Assembly (NCBI GenBank): GCA_013076295.1
Contig: RQOL01000664.1
Span: 1-64,000 of the forward strand
Source: Sanderia malayensis
Lineage: Eukaryota > Cnidaria > Scyphozoa > Semaeostomeae > Pelagiidae
Direction: 5' to 3'
Length of the DNA stretch: 64,000 nucleotides
Position 1 is the stretch's first letter. Every line of letters begins with the position of its first letter. Of this stretch, positions 47,165 to 59,773 are shown one piece after another. The notes under the pieces are model-generated. The model saw only the letters and a list, made by a program, of their open reading frames with translations. It was not told the DNA's origin and ran no database searches. The translations under genes and the position numbers were made by a program.

Positions 47165-50100
47165 CTATGCTGCGTGATACTGTTGTGGCTGAGCGTAGTT
47201 GGCAAGTAGCTGCAGCATTTCGGGGAAATCCTCGAGGGATTTTCCGTGAATGTGCAAGTTTTTCTGGATCTCTGCCAGGCATATGTTGATCTGTTGCTGC
47301 TGGAATTTTGTGTTGGGATCCTGCAGCTGATTGTGTCTGACAAAATCTTCTGCCATGGAACAGTTTGGACCAGGATGAGTGTTCCAAACAATTGTCTCAT
47401 CTGTGCAGGTAAGTTTGTGACGGCTGCATCTCGTAAGCAACGTCTGTGCTCTGCATCGTCTTCCAGGAGTTACATTGCTCTTGCTGCATTCTTGAACGTG
47501 TCGTTAGTGACTCCGTCAAAAATGCAGGACATTCGAAGAAGCAACCCCCTTCGAATGTCTTGAAGGAGGTTGCTCTTTTTCTGTGCAGCAATATCAGTCT
47601 GAGGGTGAAGCGTTCAGCATCTGAAGGTAAAACGTTGCATATTCTGCCTATTACACCTTTGTGTGCTTTCCGCTTGAATTGCTGCCATTGTTTGGTAGAT
47701 TTATTGTATGTTTAGTGCTCTGTTCTGTCTTGGTATAGGTAGCGGAAAGCATGTTCTTCTCTCTGGTTGAGGGTGAAATAAACCTTTAGCGTGCTGTCGT
47801 TGTTTCTGTGTACAGCCTGCTCTGGGTCTGTGAAGAAAACAGCGTGTTGGTCCGGCAGGTGAATTGCAAGTCGGACAATTGTGTGACTCTTGTTGTACAT
47901 CTCATATTGCATGAGTTTGTACACGGTTTGGTGTGGGCTGAGGTATCTGTAGTTTAGGTAGTGTTGTATCGCATCATGCACAATGTTGCGCTGTAAGTCT
48001 GCTTCTTCGTGACCATCTCGGATTTCAACGTGTGCCATGTCATTGCCTTTGTGGATGTACTTGAAGATGTACTTGACACTTTTGATAGTTGTGCACACTT
48101 CCACGTTGATGTGACAGTCGAATTTGAGAAGGAGTTTGATGTTGTGTGGCACAACCCAAGAGTCGTTAACTCTGTGCTGTTGGAGTTGAGCAGTTTTTTG
48201 CCTGCAAGAAAGGGACATGGTTACTGTCTGCATTTGAATGAAAATGTATCTTATAAGTACGAAATGCAATGAATGTTGACATACCTTATCTCCTGTACAA
48301 TGAGTAGCCATTGACGTTGAATTCTGTTTGCTGTGCGAGGTCTTTAGGGAACTTCTTTTTGCACTTGCCATCTTGCATGTAGATGCATGAGGAATTGAGA
48401 ATTCCAAACGGGCCGTGCCTCATGTGTTTCTTGATAATGAGGTGTTTGTGGACATGGGTGTTCTGGTCTGGTATCTCTGCCGATTTGATGCTCTGGTCTG
48501 CGTGGCTTGTCTTCGTCGGCGAGAGATATGATCATGTGTGTGTGCGGCAGTCCACGTTTTTGAAATTCTACCGTGTAGACGTATGTGATTACTTTGCCAA
48601 AGAAGTTGAGATCAAGTATGTCTTACAGCAGTTCTTTGAATTTCAAGTGAAAGACGCGCGCAACAATGTCTGGTCGGTCTTGTGGCTTCTGGTTGGGTAG
48701 CAAATTTTCCAAGGCGTCTTGCCAGCTTGGATTCGCCGTAAATGTGAGGAATATGTCTGGCTTGCTGTGTTTTCTGAAAATGATTATGGCATCTTGGTAA
48801 TTTTGGATCCATCAGTGATTTGTACGACTCAACTCTGAGATCTTTCTGATGTGATCTGATGTAATTGAGGTCGTTGCCTTCTATCTTAGTGAATGCATTG
48901 GCGAAGTACTGTTGAAACAGCAGTCTTGAAAGGTGAAGGGCTGAGAAATCGTCATGCACTTGGATTCTGTTCGTGTAAAATTGGCTCGGAGTTACTCGCG
49001 TTTGATGTTGCTGTGCTTGGTCCTGAAGATTGACGGTACGAGCTGACGGCAGTCTTGCAATGGTTGTACCCCAACTGTGTTCTCCAAACAGAAACAGCAG
49101 CGGATAGGTGGCTTTGATGTCAATCAGGTAGCTGTCACGTCTCTAAATGTGCAGGATTCTGTCATTTGAATCTGGTGCGGCACCATCCTTTGGGCTGTAG
49201 ATTGCTTCTAATTCTGCCACTGCTGGACTGTGGTACCTGTGATCCTGGTTGGCTCTCAACGTTATGATCATGTCCAATGTGGGAGTCAGCAAATCAAGGC
49301 TTGTTTGCTGCAGTCGCCTGTTGCTGTTGTTGCTCAAGTATGTCGCCTATGTTCTTGTACTCTTGAGCATACGGATTGACTGCAAGAAGTTCGTCTTGGA
49401 GCTTCTTGATGGTGTCCTTGTTCAAGTTTTTTGTTCTGTGGTGAAGAGCTTCAGCCATATCCATGATGCATAGCTCAGTGTATTTTGGTTGCTTTCCTTC
49501 CAATGGGCGAAGGTGCACTAGAGAGAAATACTGATCATTTAATAATATGAATTAGAGAGGCAATGAGGCAATAAGGAAAAATTGTGAAATAAATGCACTG
49601 CTGTGTAAGAAACAATGAGAGTAAATGGAGGAAGATGTTGTGTGGATCGTTGTAAACTATAATTGTTACCTTGTATTTGACACTATTTGTTTGCAGTATT
49701 GTTAGTATGAGCGTGGTTGGCTGGTGTAGCCGCTTGAAAGTGTGAAGGTGTGTGCCAATCCACACTAGGTCCCAGGTGCACAGGATGGAGCACCGTGTCA
49801 CCACGCTTGTTTTGATTATTATTGTAAACATAAATAGAGTAAAGTAAGAGAGTTGAGAGCAGTTTAAGTTAGAGAGTCTGAAGGCAAGTGGTACAGTGGC
49901 GGCCTTCGGGTCAGTCGTACCGCACCGCAAAAAGTTCGTTGTTTTTATTGTGTCAAACTTTAGCGTTATCAGCAACATTGCAAGCGAGACGTTGCCTACC
50001 GAACTTCTGACTACCGTCCCCTGCTCTGGGGTGGAATTTCAACAGAAACACCCTATGACAAAGATCAGAATTGAAAATACCTATGTGGTATGCACTGCCA

Positions 50101-50751
50101 TGTATTGTAATCAAGGGTGGCCCCCTGCCTGGAAGTTGTGGTATGTTTGCTGTCCAGGATGCCATTGCCATGGTAGCATTGTACTGGCGGAATTTGGAAA
50201 GAAAATCTTTCGATTGTTTTTGCATGTCTTCTATATTGCCAAGGAAGAGAGACATTAATAGCGCACGTGGAGGCTGTATTGCAGGTAGGTTGACAGCTCC
50301 ATCGTGACAACACTTTGTGTAGTAGTTTGTGGTTGTCAGCTCTTCTCTGAAATACTTTGCACCACAATGGGGACAGGTATTGTTCATCAGATCCATGTGG
50401 TGCAGATTAATGTTCTCTGCTGGAGGAATTGCTGGTTGTTCTGGTAGGGGTGGCAGTTGTGGAATAGCTGTTGGTGGTGGCCGTTCCTCTGCTGCTGGTT
50501 GTACTGCCCTCTGTTGCAGTTATGGAAACTGTGGCCTGTGTTTGTTGTGGCTGGTGCTGCGATCACGGATCGAACTGCACACGCTGCATCTGTTGTAGCT
50601 GTGGCTGTGGCAAGGTTGGCAGGGGGCCTTGCCTCACCAATAATCCCAAATTTCCATTGTTCTCAGCAAAGAGCCTAGTGTTTCTATTCTCAAACAATGG
50701 TTGCTCCCCTAATAGGTTTTGCCAAGCTACAGTGATTTGTTGCCCCAGCAA
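47165..50751 (-). pseudogene. divergent Helitron Rep remnant (no helicase)
   Basis: Minus-strand blocks in the order of a RepHel: CPHCGAKYF with a CC pair (50396-50080), an intron of about 560 bp ending TTTCTCTCTAG, PKYTELCIMD (49518-49294), the HUH motif PHTH at about 48540, VVPHN, KYIFKYIHKG with both tyrosines (about 48060) and YRYLSPHQT, and finally the MAEDFVRHNQL region near 47360-47340. The sequence stops before the helicase. Its amino-acid blocks are clearly related to the three tandem copies but much diverged, so it is a different Helitron family. Frameshifts occur near 49140-48960, 48410 and 47600. It is inactive. Confidence 0.8.
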
Positions 50752-50882
50752 GGCGCTTTAAAATACTAAAGAATTATGAGGCCCCATTGTCAGATCCCTA
50801 AAGGCTCTCAGTGGACATAAACTTATCTAATAAGCCAATTTGACGGTGCTATAAAGACTAACAATTTTTTTTTCAGGAAAAA

Positions 50883-51437
50883 ATGTCCAACTTACCCCAT
50901 CATCCTAATTTGCGTTGTGATAGCTCAATGTTTGTAGAAGAGGAGGTAGATAGTGAATCAAATATAAATACTCTAGTGCAAGAAAGAGATGAATTAAGAA
51001 ATGAAATTGAGAAGTGACACCAAGAAGTCTCTTTTGTTTATGCTGAAAAGAGTGAGCTTCGTGAGGAAATAACTAATCTTGAGAACAAATTGCAGGTAGC
51101 AATTGGAAACACACTTAGGGTCTCAAATGTTGAAGGAGATCATAACAAGTGCCAGCTCCTCACTGGATTACACTGGTCAGCCTTCATGATTCTATTAGAT
51201 TATTTAGGATCTTTTAGCACCCATAGAAGATCTTACGTAATTGATAAATTAACACCAGAGAATCAAATATTTGCAACCCTTCTTAAGCTTCCCAAAACTC
51301 AGCTCCTGATCTTATTGCACATTAATTTGGAGTTACCATGTCCTCCTTGCTCACAATTTTCTCAAGATGTCTTCATGTCCAATTTTCTCAAGATGTTTAG
51401 TTTGTCATCGTTTCTTCAGTATATAAGACACCTGTGA
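50883..51437 (+). pseudogene. DDE_Tnp_4-like transposase N-terminal remnant
   Basis: From the ATG at 50883 a short coiled-coil-like stretch (LVQERDELRNEIEK, with an in-frame TGA after it, then KSELREEITNLENKL) leads into LLTGLHWSAFMILLDYL, LTPENQIFATLLKL and the stop at 51435-51437. A TGLP-F...LTLEDQLLLTLMKL arrangement after a coiled coil is typical of Harbinger/ISL2EU-type transposases and their THAP-associated relatives. The DDE catalytic part is missing. It could also be a domesticated fragment, but the internal stop and truncation argue for decay. Confidence 0.5.
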
Positions 51438-51565
51438 TAAAAAGGAATTAGATCATGTTTGTTTTTATTGTTTTATTATTTTTTGATAAAAAATATTAAA
51501 GAATAAAAGAAAAATCAAGAAACCGAAACATAGTAACTTAAAAAACATGGTTTTGTATCTGTTAA

Positions 51566-52841
51566 GTGCTAATGCAACAAAATTTGACATATCGATTTTT
51601 TTATTTTAAATGAAAGCCAAAGATGTACTGATCAGTTTGATGCAATTTTGACGTGCATCTGACAAGTATAAGTTACTTTAATTTCACCTTGAATCAGGCC
51701 ACCTTTTGCGAAAAATATTGCAACGCTGTGACGTCATAGTGATGACCCATATTATTTCTCGCAATGGAAGTCAATGGGTTTTTTCGAACGTCGTTTGGTT
51801 TTTTTTTAATAGCTCCACTCAGGGTGGGGATATTTGAGCTCCGGCTGAACCAACATAAGGGCGAATCTTTTAGCCGTCGTTTTGAAAAAATTGGTGTCAT
51901 TTTGTTTAACATTAGAGACACAATTTAAGTTTGAAAATGGATACCTCCAAAAAATGTGACGTCATCTCCCGCGTCGCCATTGTTGCTTCGAGTTGCTGTG
52001 GAACGACACGTAGCCCTGGTTTGGCTTATCCCAGGTCTTATTTTTTTGTAATAACTTATTTTAGCTCAAAATTGCAGACATTGAATTATTTTTAGAAACT
52101 TCGGAAATTAAAATTCCTTCGATTTCACCCCAAAAAGCTAAATCTTCTGACATTTGTTTTGGTTGGCTCGGGCCTAACCACTCCGGGCGAGGAGTGCTTA
52201 GGCCCGAGTAAAGCTGAGAGTCACACGGGTTGGTTTACGAGCTTGTTTACTGCATCTATTGCAGGAATAGCTTTGATTTTAGCTTTAATCTCATCTTTAA
52301 TTCTTTCCCAATATCTCTCTTTACTTCAAAGCAAAAATGAGCGCTATAATGAATAAAATCCTGCTCTCCTAGTCGGTGGGTGCGAATGATGTCTGTCTCC
52401 TGAACTCCTTAAAAAGACCTTGTTCTGTTTGATTGGTTTTGAAATACTATCAGCAACATTATGAAACGATACTTTTTCGCAACACTGAGTAATCGTACAA
52501 TTGTCTCCGTTATGTATCTCTACGACATGTAAATAGTTTTATGATTTATTTGCTCCCGAGACGAGATACCCGTCATGTGTGTGCTCGCTCACAGCTCGCC
52601 ATGTCGAATTTCAATTTTCAATAGAAGGAAGCCTGCTTGACGTTGCAGACGCGACGTTTGATGACATCACAGTGATGTTCAGTTTTCGCACGAAAAAGGT
52701 CAAAATTGCCTACTTTGAAGGTTAATAGCGAAAAAAGTATACATAATTTGCAAATTTTATTTGCGCCACGTTAATCAGTGCATTGAAATCTATAGATTTT
52801 TGAAATAAAGACACTATGTAAAAATTCGTTGCATTAGCACT
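51566..52841. mobile_element. non-autonomous TTAA-flanked inverted-repeat element (~1.28 kb)
   Basis: AGTGCTAATGCAAC at the left and its complement GTTGCATTAGCACT at the right lie directly inside TTAA at 51562-51565 and 52842-52845. Left and right arms stay recognisably inverted for roughly 150-200 bp (for example GTGACGTCAT against GTGATGTCAT, and a GCGAAAA block on both sides). There is no transposase. TTAA target duplications are known for piggyBac and Kolobok superfamilies. The terminus does not start CCC, so I do not assign it. Confidence 0.65.
52167..52208. repeat. 18-bp near-perfect palindrome inside the TTAA element
   Basis: CTCGGGCCTAACCACTCC, a 6-nt loop (GGGCGA), and GGAGTGCTTAGGCCCGAG pair with a single mismatch. 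It is GC-rich in an AT-rich context, at about the middle of the element (47-50% of its length), so it may be the centre of symmetry of a foldback structure. Confidence 0.85.
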
Positions 52842-52845
52842 TTAA

Positions 52846-54516
52846 GAAACCTAGTTACTCTGGTGTACATAGTTTCTTATAAAAGTCGTTTCTTATGAAA
52901 AAGATGTATTTAGTTGGCAAAACTCTAAATTAAACTCATTCTATTGCAATCTGAAAGGACACTCTTTAATTCCAATAAATGACACTTTAGTTATCTTGAA
53001 ACGTCAAAACCACTTAGCGAGTTAAAATAATCATAAGACATGATCAAAACAGTAAAAGCAGACAATCGAGTATGCAAAAAGCGATTTTTCCACTCCTGTT
53101 TTGTTTATTTCCCCTTTGTGCGAATCCATTGCTACGGGCGCCCAGGGAACACAGACAGAGCCTATATTGACACAGAGCTTTGTATGCAGGACGATGATTG
53201 TCTTAATTTGAAGGGCAATGGTCCAGAAACCTTCAAGCTATGCTACAAGCCATTTATAAAATTTGACAGTAGCATAAAAGGTATTGTACAGTATTCAGAT
53301 CACTCATACAGTTTGCAGTTTGTTCTGACTGTTTTTACTTTTGCACGTGGAATGCAATAGAAGAATGGAATTTGTTGAATGTTTGCCATGGCCCACAACT
53401 GCCACAGCCAAAACATTGATGCTGCAACATTCACAAATATTCCACCGCATTCCAAAATATTCCACATCTTTTCCAAGAGGACTCACAATATTCCCAAAAA
53501 CCTCAGAACGTTTCCAGAAAGCTCATGGCATTCACGATAATCTCACAGCAAAAGCAAAAAGGCCTCAGCAAAAGAAAAAAATTATATTTGTTTTAATTAT
53601 GGAAGTCATTTGTAACTTCGATTAAAATAATTTTAACTTCATATCCTGAAGTAACACCTGGTTTGATAATTAGCAAAAATTGGCCACAATCATTGACAGA
53701 AGGTTTTGAGAAAATGAAAAATTTGCATTACTTTTCAATGAGAATCATAATTTCCTTTGAAAGTACACAGCCACCCCCATCCCCCCAAATCAATGTTGCT
53801 ATTTTTGATGGAAAGGTTTATCATGGAGTGCTAAACACACTTTCCAAATATTCTCAACATTTAATAGGGGGAGGGGGGTACATTTTTTCGGGACATGCAA
53901 GAAAATGCACGGCCTTCTTCTACTGTCTCACACCTGAGGGCGAGGATTGTCTTTTCATTGCATGAATGTCCTCTCATGGTGGACTGGAGGTAAGAGCTAT
54001 TAGAATAGCATAAGGTGCTTTTGAAAACAAGTGTACCAATTCTAGAATTAAGGGAAGGTATATAATTAACTAATCAATACTTATCAAGTCGGCTACTAAT
54101 ATGACATCATAATAGGAACGTTTCTATCTTTCTATAGCGTTTCTATAAGCGCTGTCCTCGTGGCAAAAAACTGACAAGTGCTTATCAACATGGTGTACCA
54201 CAAACCTACCCCCCCCCCTATGTCAGGGCATATATTGAATTGAGCAAAGAAAGTGTATTGGTGCCTTCCGCTAAGCTAAGGGTATCAAGAGCACAAACAT
54301 ATTGTATAAAAAACGAACCAGTTAGATGCACAACAACAGTTACAAGATATGTACACCATCGGCCCGACAAGCTTGATGAAAGGAGCAAGCACAATTTATT
54401 GTGAAAGTTGCAAATACTGCGACAACAAGAGCCAAGTTAGACGATTTAGTGACTCATGGAAGTTTCTGGGCTGGATGATGTATCAGCCAGGACAATGAAC
54501 CGATTTTTAAATAAGA
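52846..54516. other. low-copy spacer with unassigned short reading frames
   Basis: Plus-strand frames at 53040-53360 and 53663-53965 are about 100 codons long and do not resemble anything I know. Polypyrimidine runs lie near 53770 and 54210. No element boundary is recognised. Confidence 0.3.
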
Positions 54517-54651
54517 ATGGATGACACCTTGATATATGGCAGTAACCAGGAGGAAAATGATGAAAGGCTCAATGCAGCACTAGAAAGAATCGAATCAGCC
54601 AGTCTAACACTGAATAAAGAGAAATGTAAGTTCTCACAGCATCAAGTAAGA
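54517..54651 (+). pseudogene. Ty3/gypsy reverse-transcriptase fragment
   Basis: MDDTLIYG (the YxDD-type catalytic loop) is followed by an H/N-E-ER-L pattern, LTLNKEKCKFSQ and V, the standard order in gypsy reverse transcriptases. It stops at 54651, where a minus-strand Helitron 3' end (CTAG, 54652-54655) begins. The upstream part is degenerate, with stops just before 54517. Confidence 0.7.
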
Positions 54652-54689
54652 CTAGGTGTCATCATTCGCTTCGCTCGTTCGTCCCAGCC

Positions 54690-54935
54690 CATCAAGTAAA
54701 AAATAGCTTAATCTGGTTGGGTGCACTTCGTACGCTGCATTCGCTTACACTCATGCCTCTCTCTACCCCACGTAAAATGGGTTAGGTTGCTCCGCTCGCC
54801 TGTCTATCTTTTATGAAGAAACATTGATTGATAGGGAGCACTTTATGCGCTGCATTCGCTTACACTCATCCCTTTTCAGCCCCAGGTACAATGGGTTGGC
54901 ACCCTGCGCTTGCGGTAGTATCTTATGTAGGATGG
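54690..54935 (-). repeat. two diverged minisatellite units of the older Helitron
   Basis: Contains GCGTACGAAGTGCACC and GCGCATAAAGTGCTCC (hairpin arms decayed) and AACCCATTTTACGTGGGG, matching the 114-bp unit including the GATTGATAGGGAGC-type spacer on the plus strand. Only two units are present, so array expansion in the tandem copies is probably more recent. Confidence 0.75.
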
Positions 54936-57279
54936 GTTGAGTATTTGCTTTTGGTCATGTATCCAGATAGTGCAGAGCACTTTAGGGGGTGTATGAATAA
55001 AGATTGAGACAATGGCCTCGTCTTTGCAAAATAGGCCTCGTATTGGTCATTTTTGCATTGACATGCAATATTGGATCATAAGATGGCAATTGACCTTTGA
55101 AAACACAAAACGTTTGGTGAAGGGATAGTGAAAAGTTGAATGCGTGTAAATTGTAACTGTGGGTAAGTTAGCAGAACAATGAACTGAAGTTTTACTAATA
55201 TACATATGCCATTGCCATATGTATATTATTGCAGTTGACTCCCAAGGAGAAAAGTAATACATTGTTACTTCACCAGTGTCCCATATGAGTCTGTTTTAAT
55301 TAGGCAATAACCTTACACAAAAGATAAATAAATTACAATTTAATAGAAACTTACATAAACAGAATTCTCCTTCGATGAGATTTTTAAGGATTTCAGTGAC
55401 TTTTCATGCATGGCTTATTTAATGTTTGTTTTAGTCATTTGACATTTGCGTGGTGTGAATAGCAAATGTTAATGACATTGATAGCTTGGATTAAGCACTT
55501 CGGTATTTGTTTCACTAAGAATCATATAGGAAAAAAGGAAGAATTAATCATCAATTAAATGACCATATGATAGTTATAGGATATAGGACAGCATGATAGT
55601 TGTGCAGCCATAGCCCTTGTGGATTACATGGAAAAAGATATTTCAAATGCAAAATGAGTGAAAATTATCCTTCCGCGGGTCTCTGGATACTTCATCCATC
55701 ACCAGTATTGAAAATAACAATAGTTTGACGAGGTGGTCAATATATTTCGCCTGTTACACATGGAGGCATTGAACAGTAAGGAATCAATAGATTTCTAAAT
55801 ACTTCAAGAATCATATTAAATCCAAGCTAACACTGGCAGGCACATGTAGTCAGGGCAGAAAACATTTCGTTTGGAAGCGAGTAGAGTATGAAGGTATAAA
55901 ATAACTAATCTAAATGTTCGATTTCGTTGCAATCAGTGAAGTGAAGTTTTCAAGGCCTAACCAAAATTAAGATGGTTTAACAATTTAAGGAAATTGAATT
56001 CGGAATAAGTTAAAAATAAGATATGAATGTATTACCTGTAAGATACATTGAATATGTATCTATGTATATATGTATGATGTATTGAATATGTATTTCCCAC
56101 TTATAAGTTGTCCTATTTGATGATCTTTTTGTGATGCCAAGCCAAGCTTGTTCAAATTGGTATTTCAAAAGTTAGCGGTGTTGGCAGTGGCCATTGATGG
56201 AAAAGAGACCAAAGTTTTTTTCTGTGCAACATAACGACCTCGTTTCAATGGTGGATAAAGTGTTATTATTGGCAAAGAAGAACTGCAGAAATGCATCTCA
56301 TTAAGAACGGACATTTTTGAAGCTCAGTAAATTTGAACGGAGAGTACATTAATCGTACATTGTTTCGGTATATAATATATTGGTACATAAACGGTAATAA
56401 AATAACTATAATTGACGATAGCTTCAATTATATGCTACACACAACTATAAAAAACCTTTGGCATTCAGTGTCATAAAGGAAAGCACAGGCTTTAACATGC
56501 ACGAAAAAAATGTCCACAAACTGTAATGTTCATTTAAGGTTCATGCTTTATAAATCGATAATGAAGATGAATGAGAGATAATTGGTCCTGTCTGTAGATT
56601 GTATTTATATCTTCATTCATCATGCGGAGTGTTCCGCGACGTTGACAGCATTGTTCAATAGGAATTCATACTCGCGTGGCACAAAGCAACGGTATGGATG
56701 CCTGTTCTCTCCCTGCTTCGTGCGTTTTCGCCATTAAGTTTGATCATAGTAATAAAAGAAGATTACCTCTTACATTAGTTTAAAGCTCAAACACCAACTT
56801 CAAGGGGTAACCTTTGTTCGAGGTTTCCTTGTTCATGAAAACTGCAATTTAAATTTGAGATTACATAATAAGGGGTCAACTATATTGGTATAATAAATAA
56901 GGACATGAGAGAAGGGTAACCAAATGCTAATTCTTGCTAAAACTATGCTAAAACAATGCTATGCAAATGCTAAAACAGAGAAAAAGAAAGCCATACTCCC
57001 ATAGGCAATATCGGAAAACATGGCAAAGCATACCTCTTCGGATACAGGTGCTATCGAGGACCCAGATCATGTTGTTGCTGTTGGTGGATCTTATTGACTG
57101 GAGTGGCGTGGCAAACCAGGAATGTTGTGCTGATATCACAAGAGGAACATCACACTGTAGTGCAATGCCAATCCGCTAGAACACAACCTGAGCCTGGTAT
57201 TTTGTGTATGTGCACTCTGGTAGACTGACACCCCCTGTGAGCAACACAATTTATGCTCAAAAGTTTGTAAAGACCAATA

Positions 57280-58460
57280 CAGGACTTTTTGGAAAGCAAT
57301 GTTTTTTGTTTCGCTGTGCGTTCCTTCTGGGAGGAATGCTTTGAACCCGTCAAATGATGTTGCTCTAGACATGGCCACATATAACTGACCGAGTGTGAAC
57401 AAGGGCTCAGGGAAATACAAACCAACATACCTCAGAGATTCTGCCTGTGCCTTGTCTGACTGGAAATTGCCGTCGCTTGATGTTGAACGGCATCTCAGTG
57501 ACTTGTGTTGACAATGTTATTCAGGGAATCATAACCTGCTGGCCACTGTGTTCCTTCGTGATGATCTCTGCTGTGATCATGTTGCGTTGGAGATGGCGCA
57601 CAATGAGTCTTATGCCAATGCAAAGAGCTTTCTTTGGATTTGGATTCCTCAGAAGAATGATTGTTGCACCGACCTTAAATAATGAATGTTCGGGATTACG
57701 ATGTGTATCATCGAATGACCATTATTAATATTTGTAGAATGTATGTGTGTAAGTAAGTGTAGAATTAATGTATAATTAGTACATATAGAAAAATTATACC
57801 TTGAGTCAATATTTCAATGTAATAGTAATGTAATGCAATATAAGTCGATGTAATGGCATTCCGTAAGGAGTTAGATTGTTTGTGTTAGGTGTTTGTAGTC
57901 TTTCCAAAATGATGTCATTGATCTGATGTGAGAAGTCATTCTTTGGGGTAAGATAACAACGTTCTGACATGGTTACGGGATCCAGCATGAGACGGGACTC
58001 TGGTGTATTAGGCTGGGGATATATGAAGTTGAGCATTTCCTCTTACGAAGATGTGCATATTTGATCTGGCAAAGTGATATTGTCAAGTGCATCATGTTGT
58101 TCTTGCTTGTTGCCGAGTCTTAGGAGCCATTCTGAGAATTCTCTGTAAGATTCATCTTGGACAGCTCTCATGTTTGTGTGCAGGCGATGTTGTTGAAACT
58201 GTGCCCACAAATCACTGATTTGATATGATTTAAGAATCTCTGATACGATTTTCTCTCTTCCTGCTTCGGGACAACAGGTAGAACTTGTTTGAAATCGCCA
58301 CCAAGCAACATGAATTTGCCACCAAATGGCTTGTCAACTCTTGTGATATCCCGAAGCAGTCTGTCAACTGCATGTAATGCCAATGCTGGTATCATTGAAG
58401 CTTCATCCCATTTGAACAGGGTTCTTTCACGCAACACTTGTGCTCTGCGGCTCTGTCTCT
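57280..58460 (-). pseudogene. RepHel helicase C-terminal half, decayed
   Basis: On the minus strand: RTLFKWDEASM, LLGGDFKQVLPVVPK (exon 4, about 58456-57830), an intron near 57800-57690, then exon 5 with [11 protein letters not shown] and NIAFQKVL. The stop that ends the tandem copies is changed (TAA to TAT) so the frame reads on. Walker A and the whole Rep part are absent. A deletion of about 80 bases removes the region around LQTP...NNLTP (57880 area). Confidence 0.75.
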
Positions 58461-58640
58461 CAACAATACGTTCCTCGACCTCCAATGTAAAAAATCGTTG
58501 GCAAGCATTCACATTTCCAATAACATCAGCCTTAACATTTCTTCTGTTGATACGACTTCTGTCACTGTACAATGTACACTTGTCAGCAACAAAAAGTCCA
58601 CTCTAGAGTCGAGAGAATGCAACCTGGGAGCAAAAATTAA
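58461..58640 (-). other. unassigned frame fused upstream of the helicase fragment
   Basis: The minus frame of the helicase continues open upstream through CQRFFTLEVEERIVE and about 20 more residues that are not RepHel sequence. The junction is at GAGACAGAGCC (about 58460). It may be host or other transposon sequence joined by the truncation. I do not recognise it. Confidence 0.3.
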
Positions 58641-59773
58641 AAATATCAGTACAATACAAAAATGTAAAATTGACAATGCATAATGCCCAGATAACATTTT
58701 TTGAAAGCTAATGAGGGTCATTAATGTGTAGCACAGAGAAACAATATTATGAGGGAAAAGCACCAATTGCTAAATGAATAAAAATCAGCTTTTATTTATA
58801 TTATCTAAAATGTATTATGCACAGATTTGAATTTGCTAATGCAAAGGAGCAACAAAAGAGGCCTGGTTTTGGGAATGCCATAAGTTTCATTTTCATTTAG
58901 CCAATATACTGTATATTTCCACAAACTATATTCTTCAAGTTGAAGCATGGAGAATGTTTGGTAGAGAAACTTATCCATGGTATAAATCAATTTTTAGGTA
59001 AATGTTAGAAAGTGTAGCATTGATGAAGAAATACTTTAAAATTGGTTGCTAACTTACCTCAAGACCTTTATTTATACCATGCCAGTCTGCAAATTCAAAA
59101 TGTAGTCATATACTATCAGCATCATTCTCGTTATGATACAGGAGACCAAGGAAAATCTGCAATGATACAAAAAAAACACAATTACAGTAGTACTGGTAGA
59201 TAATTAGAATGCACTCAATTTGGAAAAACTGAAGGATTCTGTATAAAGCTTGCAAATTAAGTGAATTTAAGTTTGGCAAGTGTTTTTTTCAAAATCAACA
59301 TTTTGCGAATCACACCAGTATTGGCAAATAATTTTTCAAAATTTTAACAATTATGAGACACAGAAATGACATAATTTTAATTCAAAAGCATATTTCAGCT
59401 ACTTACTGTCTCTGTTGCACTTGATGCAACATAACTATAAAGATGAGGAATATGCTTAGTAATTGTTGTAAATTATTCATATCGCAGAACAACAGAGCCG
59501 AAAAACATCAGAGTATCTCTGTGAGTAAATCATAGGGAATGCAATAACAGGAAGAAGTTTATTTATACAAGTAAGGGTGTGGCTGAAAACAATAAACATG
59601 AACTACAACATACAAAGGACACAATACATGACAATACATAATGCCACATACCCACGCTCAAATACCACAAATTCCAAAATGGATATTATTCATTTCAACA
59701 GTAATGACATCTTCAAATTGCTTCAGACATGGAACATGTTTAGCTAACATCTTGTCAACCAATACAGTGTAAT
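58641..59773. other. intergenic, nothing recognised
   Basis: AT-rich. No gene, RNA or repeat family recognised. Confidence 0.5.

Larger units (their letters stand above)
54652..58460 (-). mobile_element. older 5'-truncated Helitron, opposite orientation
   Basis: Reading on the minus strand from its 3' terminus: CTAG preceded by GATGACAC, AAGCGAACGAGCG-type tail, minisatellite units at about 54700-54935, the AT-rich 3' region, the post-stop segment, and the helicase exons, ending abruptly near 58460. It belongs to the same family as the tandem copies but is clearly older, with many substitutions and indels. Its right end inserted between A and T inside a gypsy reverse-transcriptase remnant. 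Confidence 0.75.

Noticed and set aside
49896..50258. Plus-strand 120-codon frame opposite the divergent Rep
   Set aside because: Shadow of the minus-strand zinc-finger exon of the Helitron remnant.
51694..51921. Minus-strand frame inside the TTAA element
   Set aside because: It lies in the inverted arm of a non-autonomous element and has no transposase features.
52167..52208. Strong GC hairpin as a transcription terminator
   Set aside because: Eukaryotic setting, no adjacent gene end, and no T-tract. Better explained as the symmetric centre of the element.
53040..53965. Two plus-strand frames of about 100 codons
   Set aside because: No recognisable motif, no splice partners, and composition like the surrounding spacer. 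Listed only as unassigned spacer.
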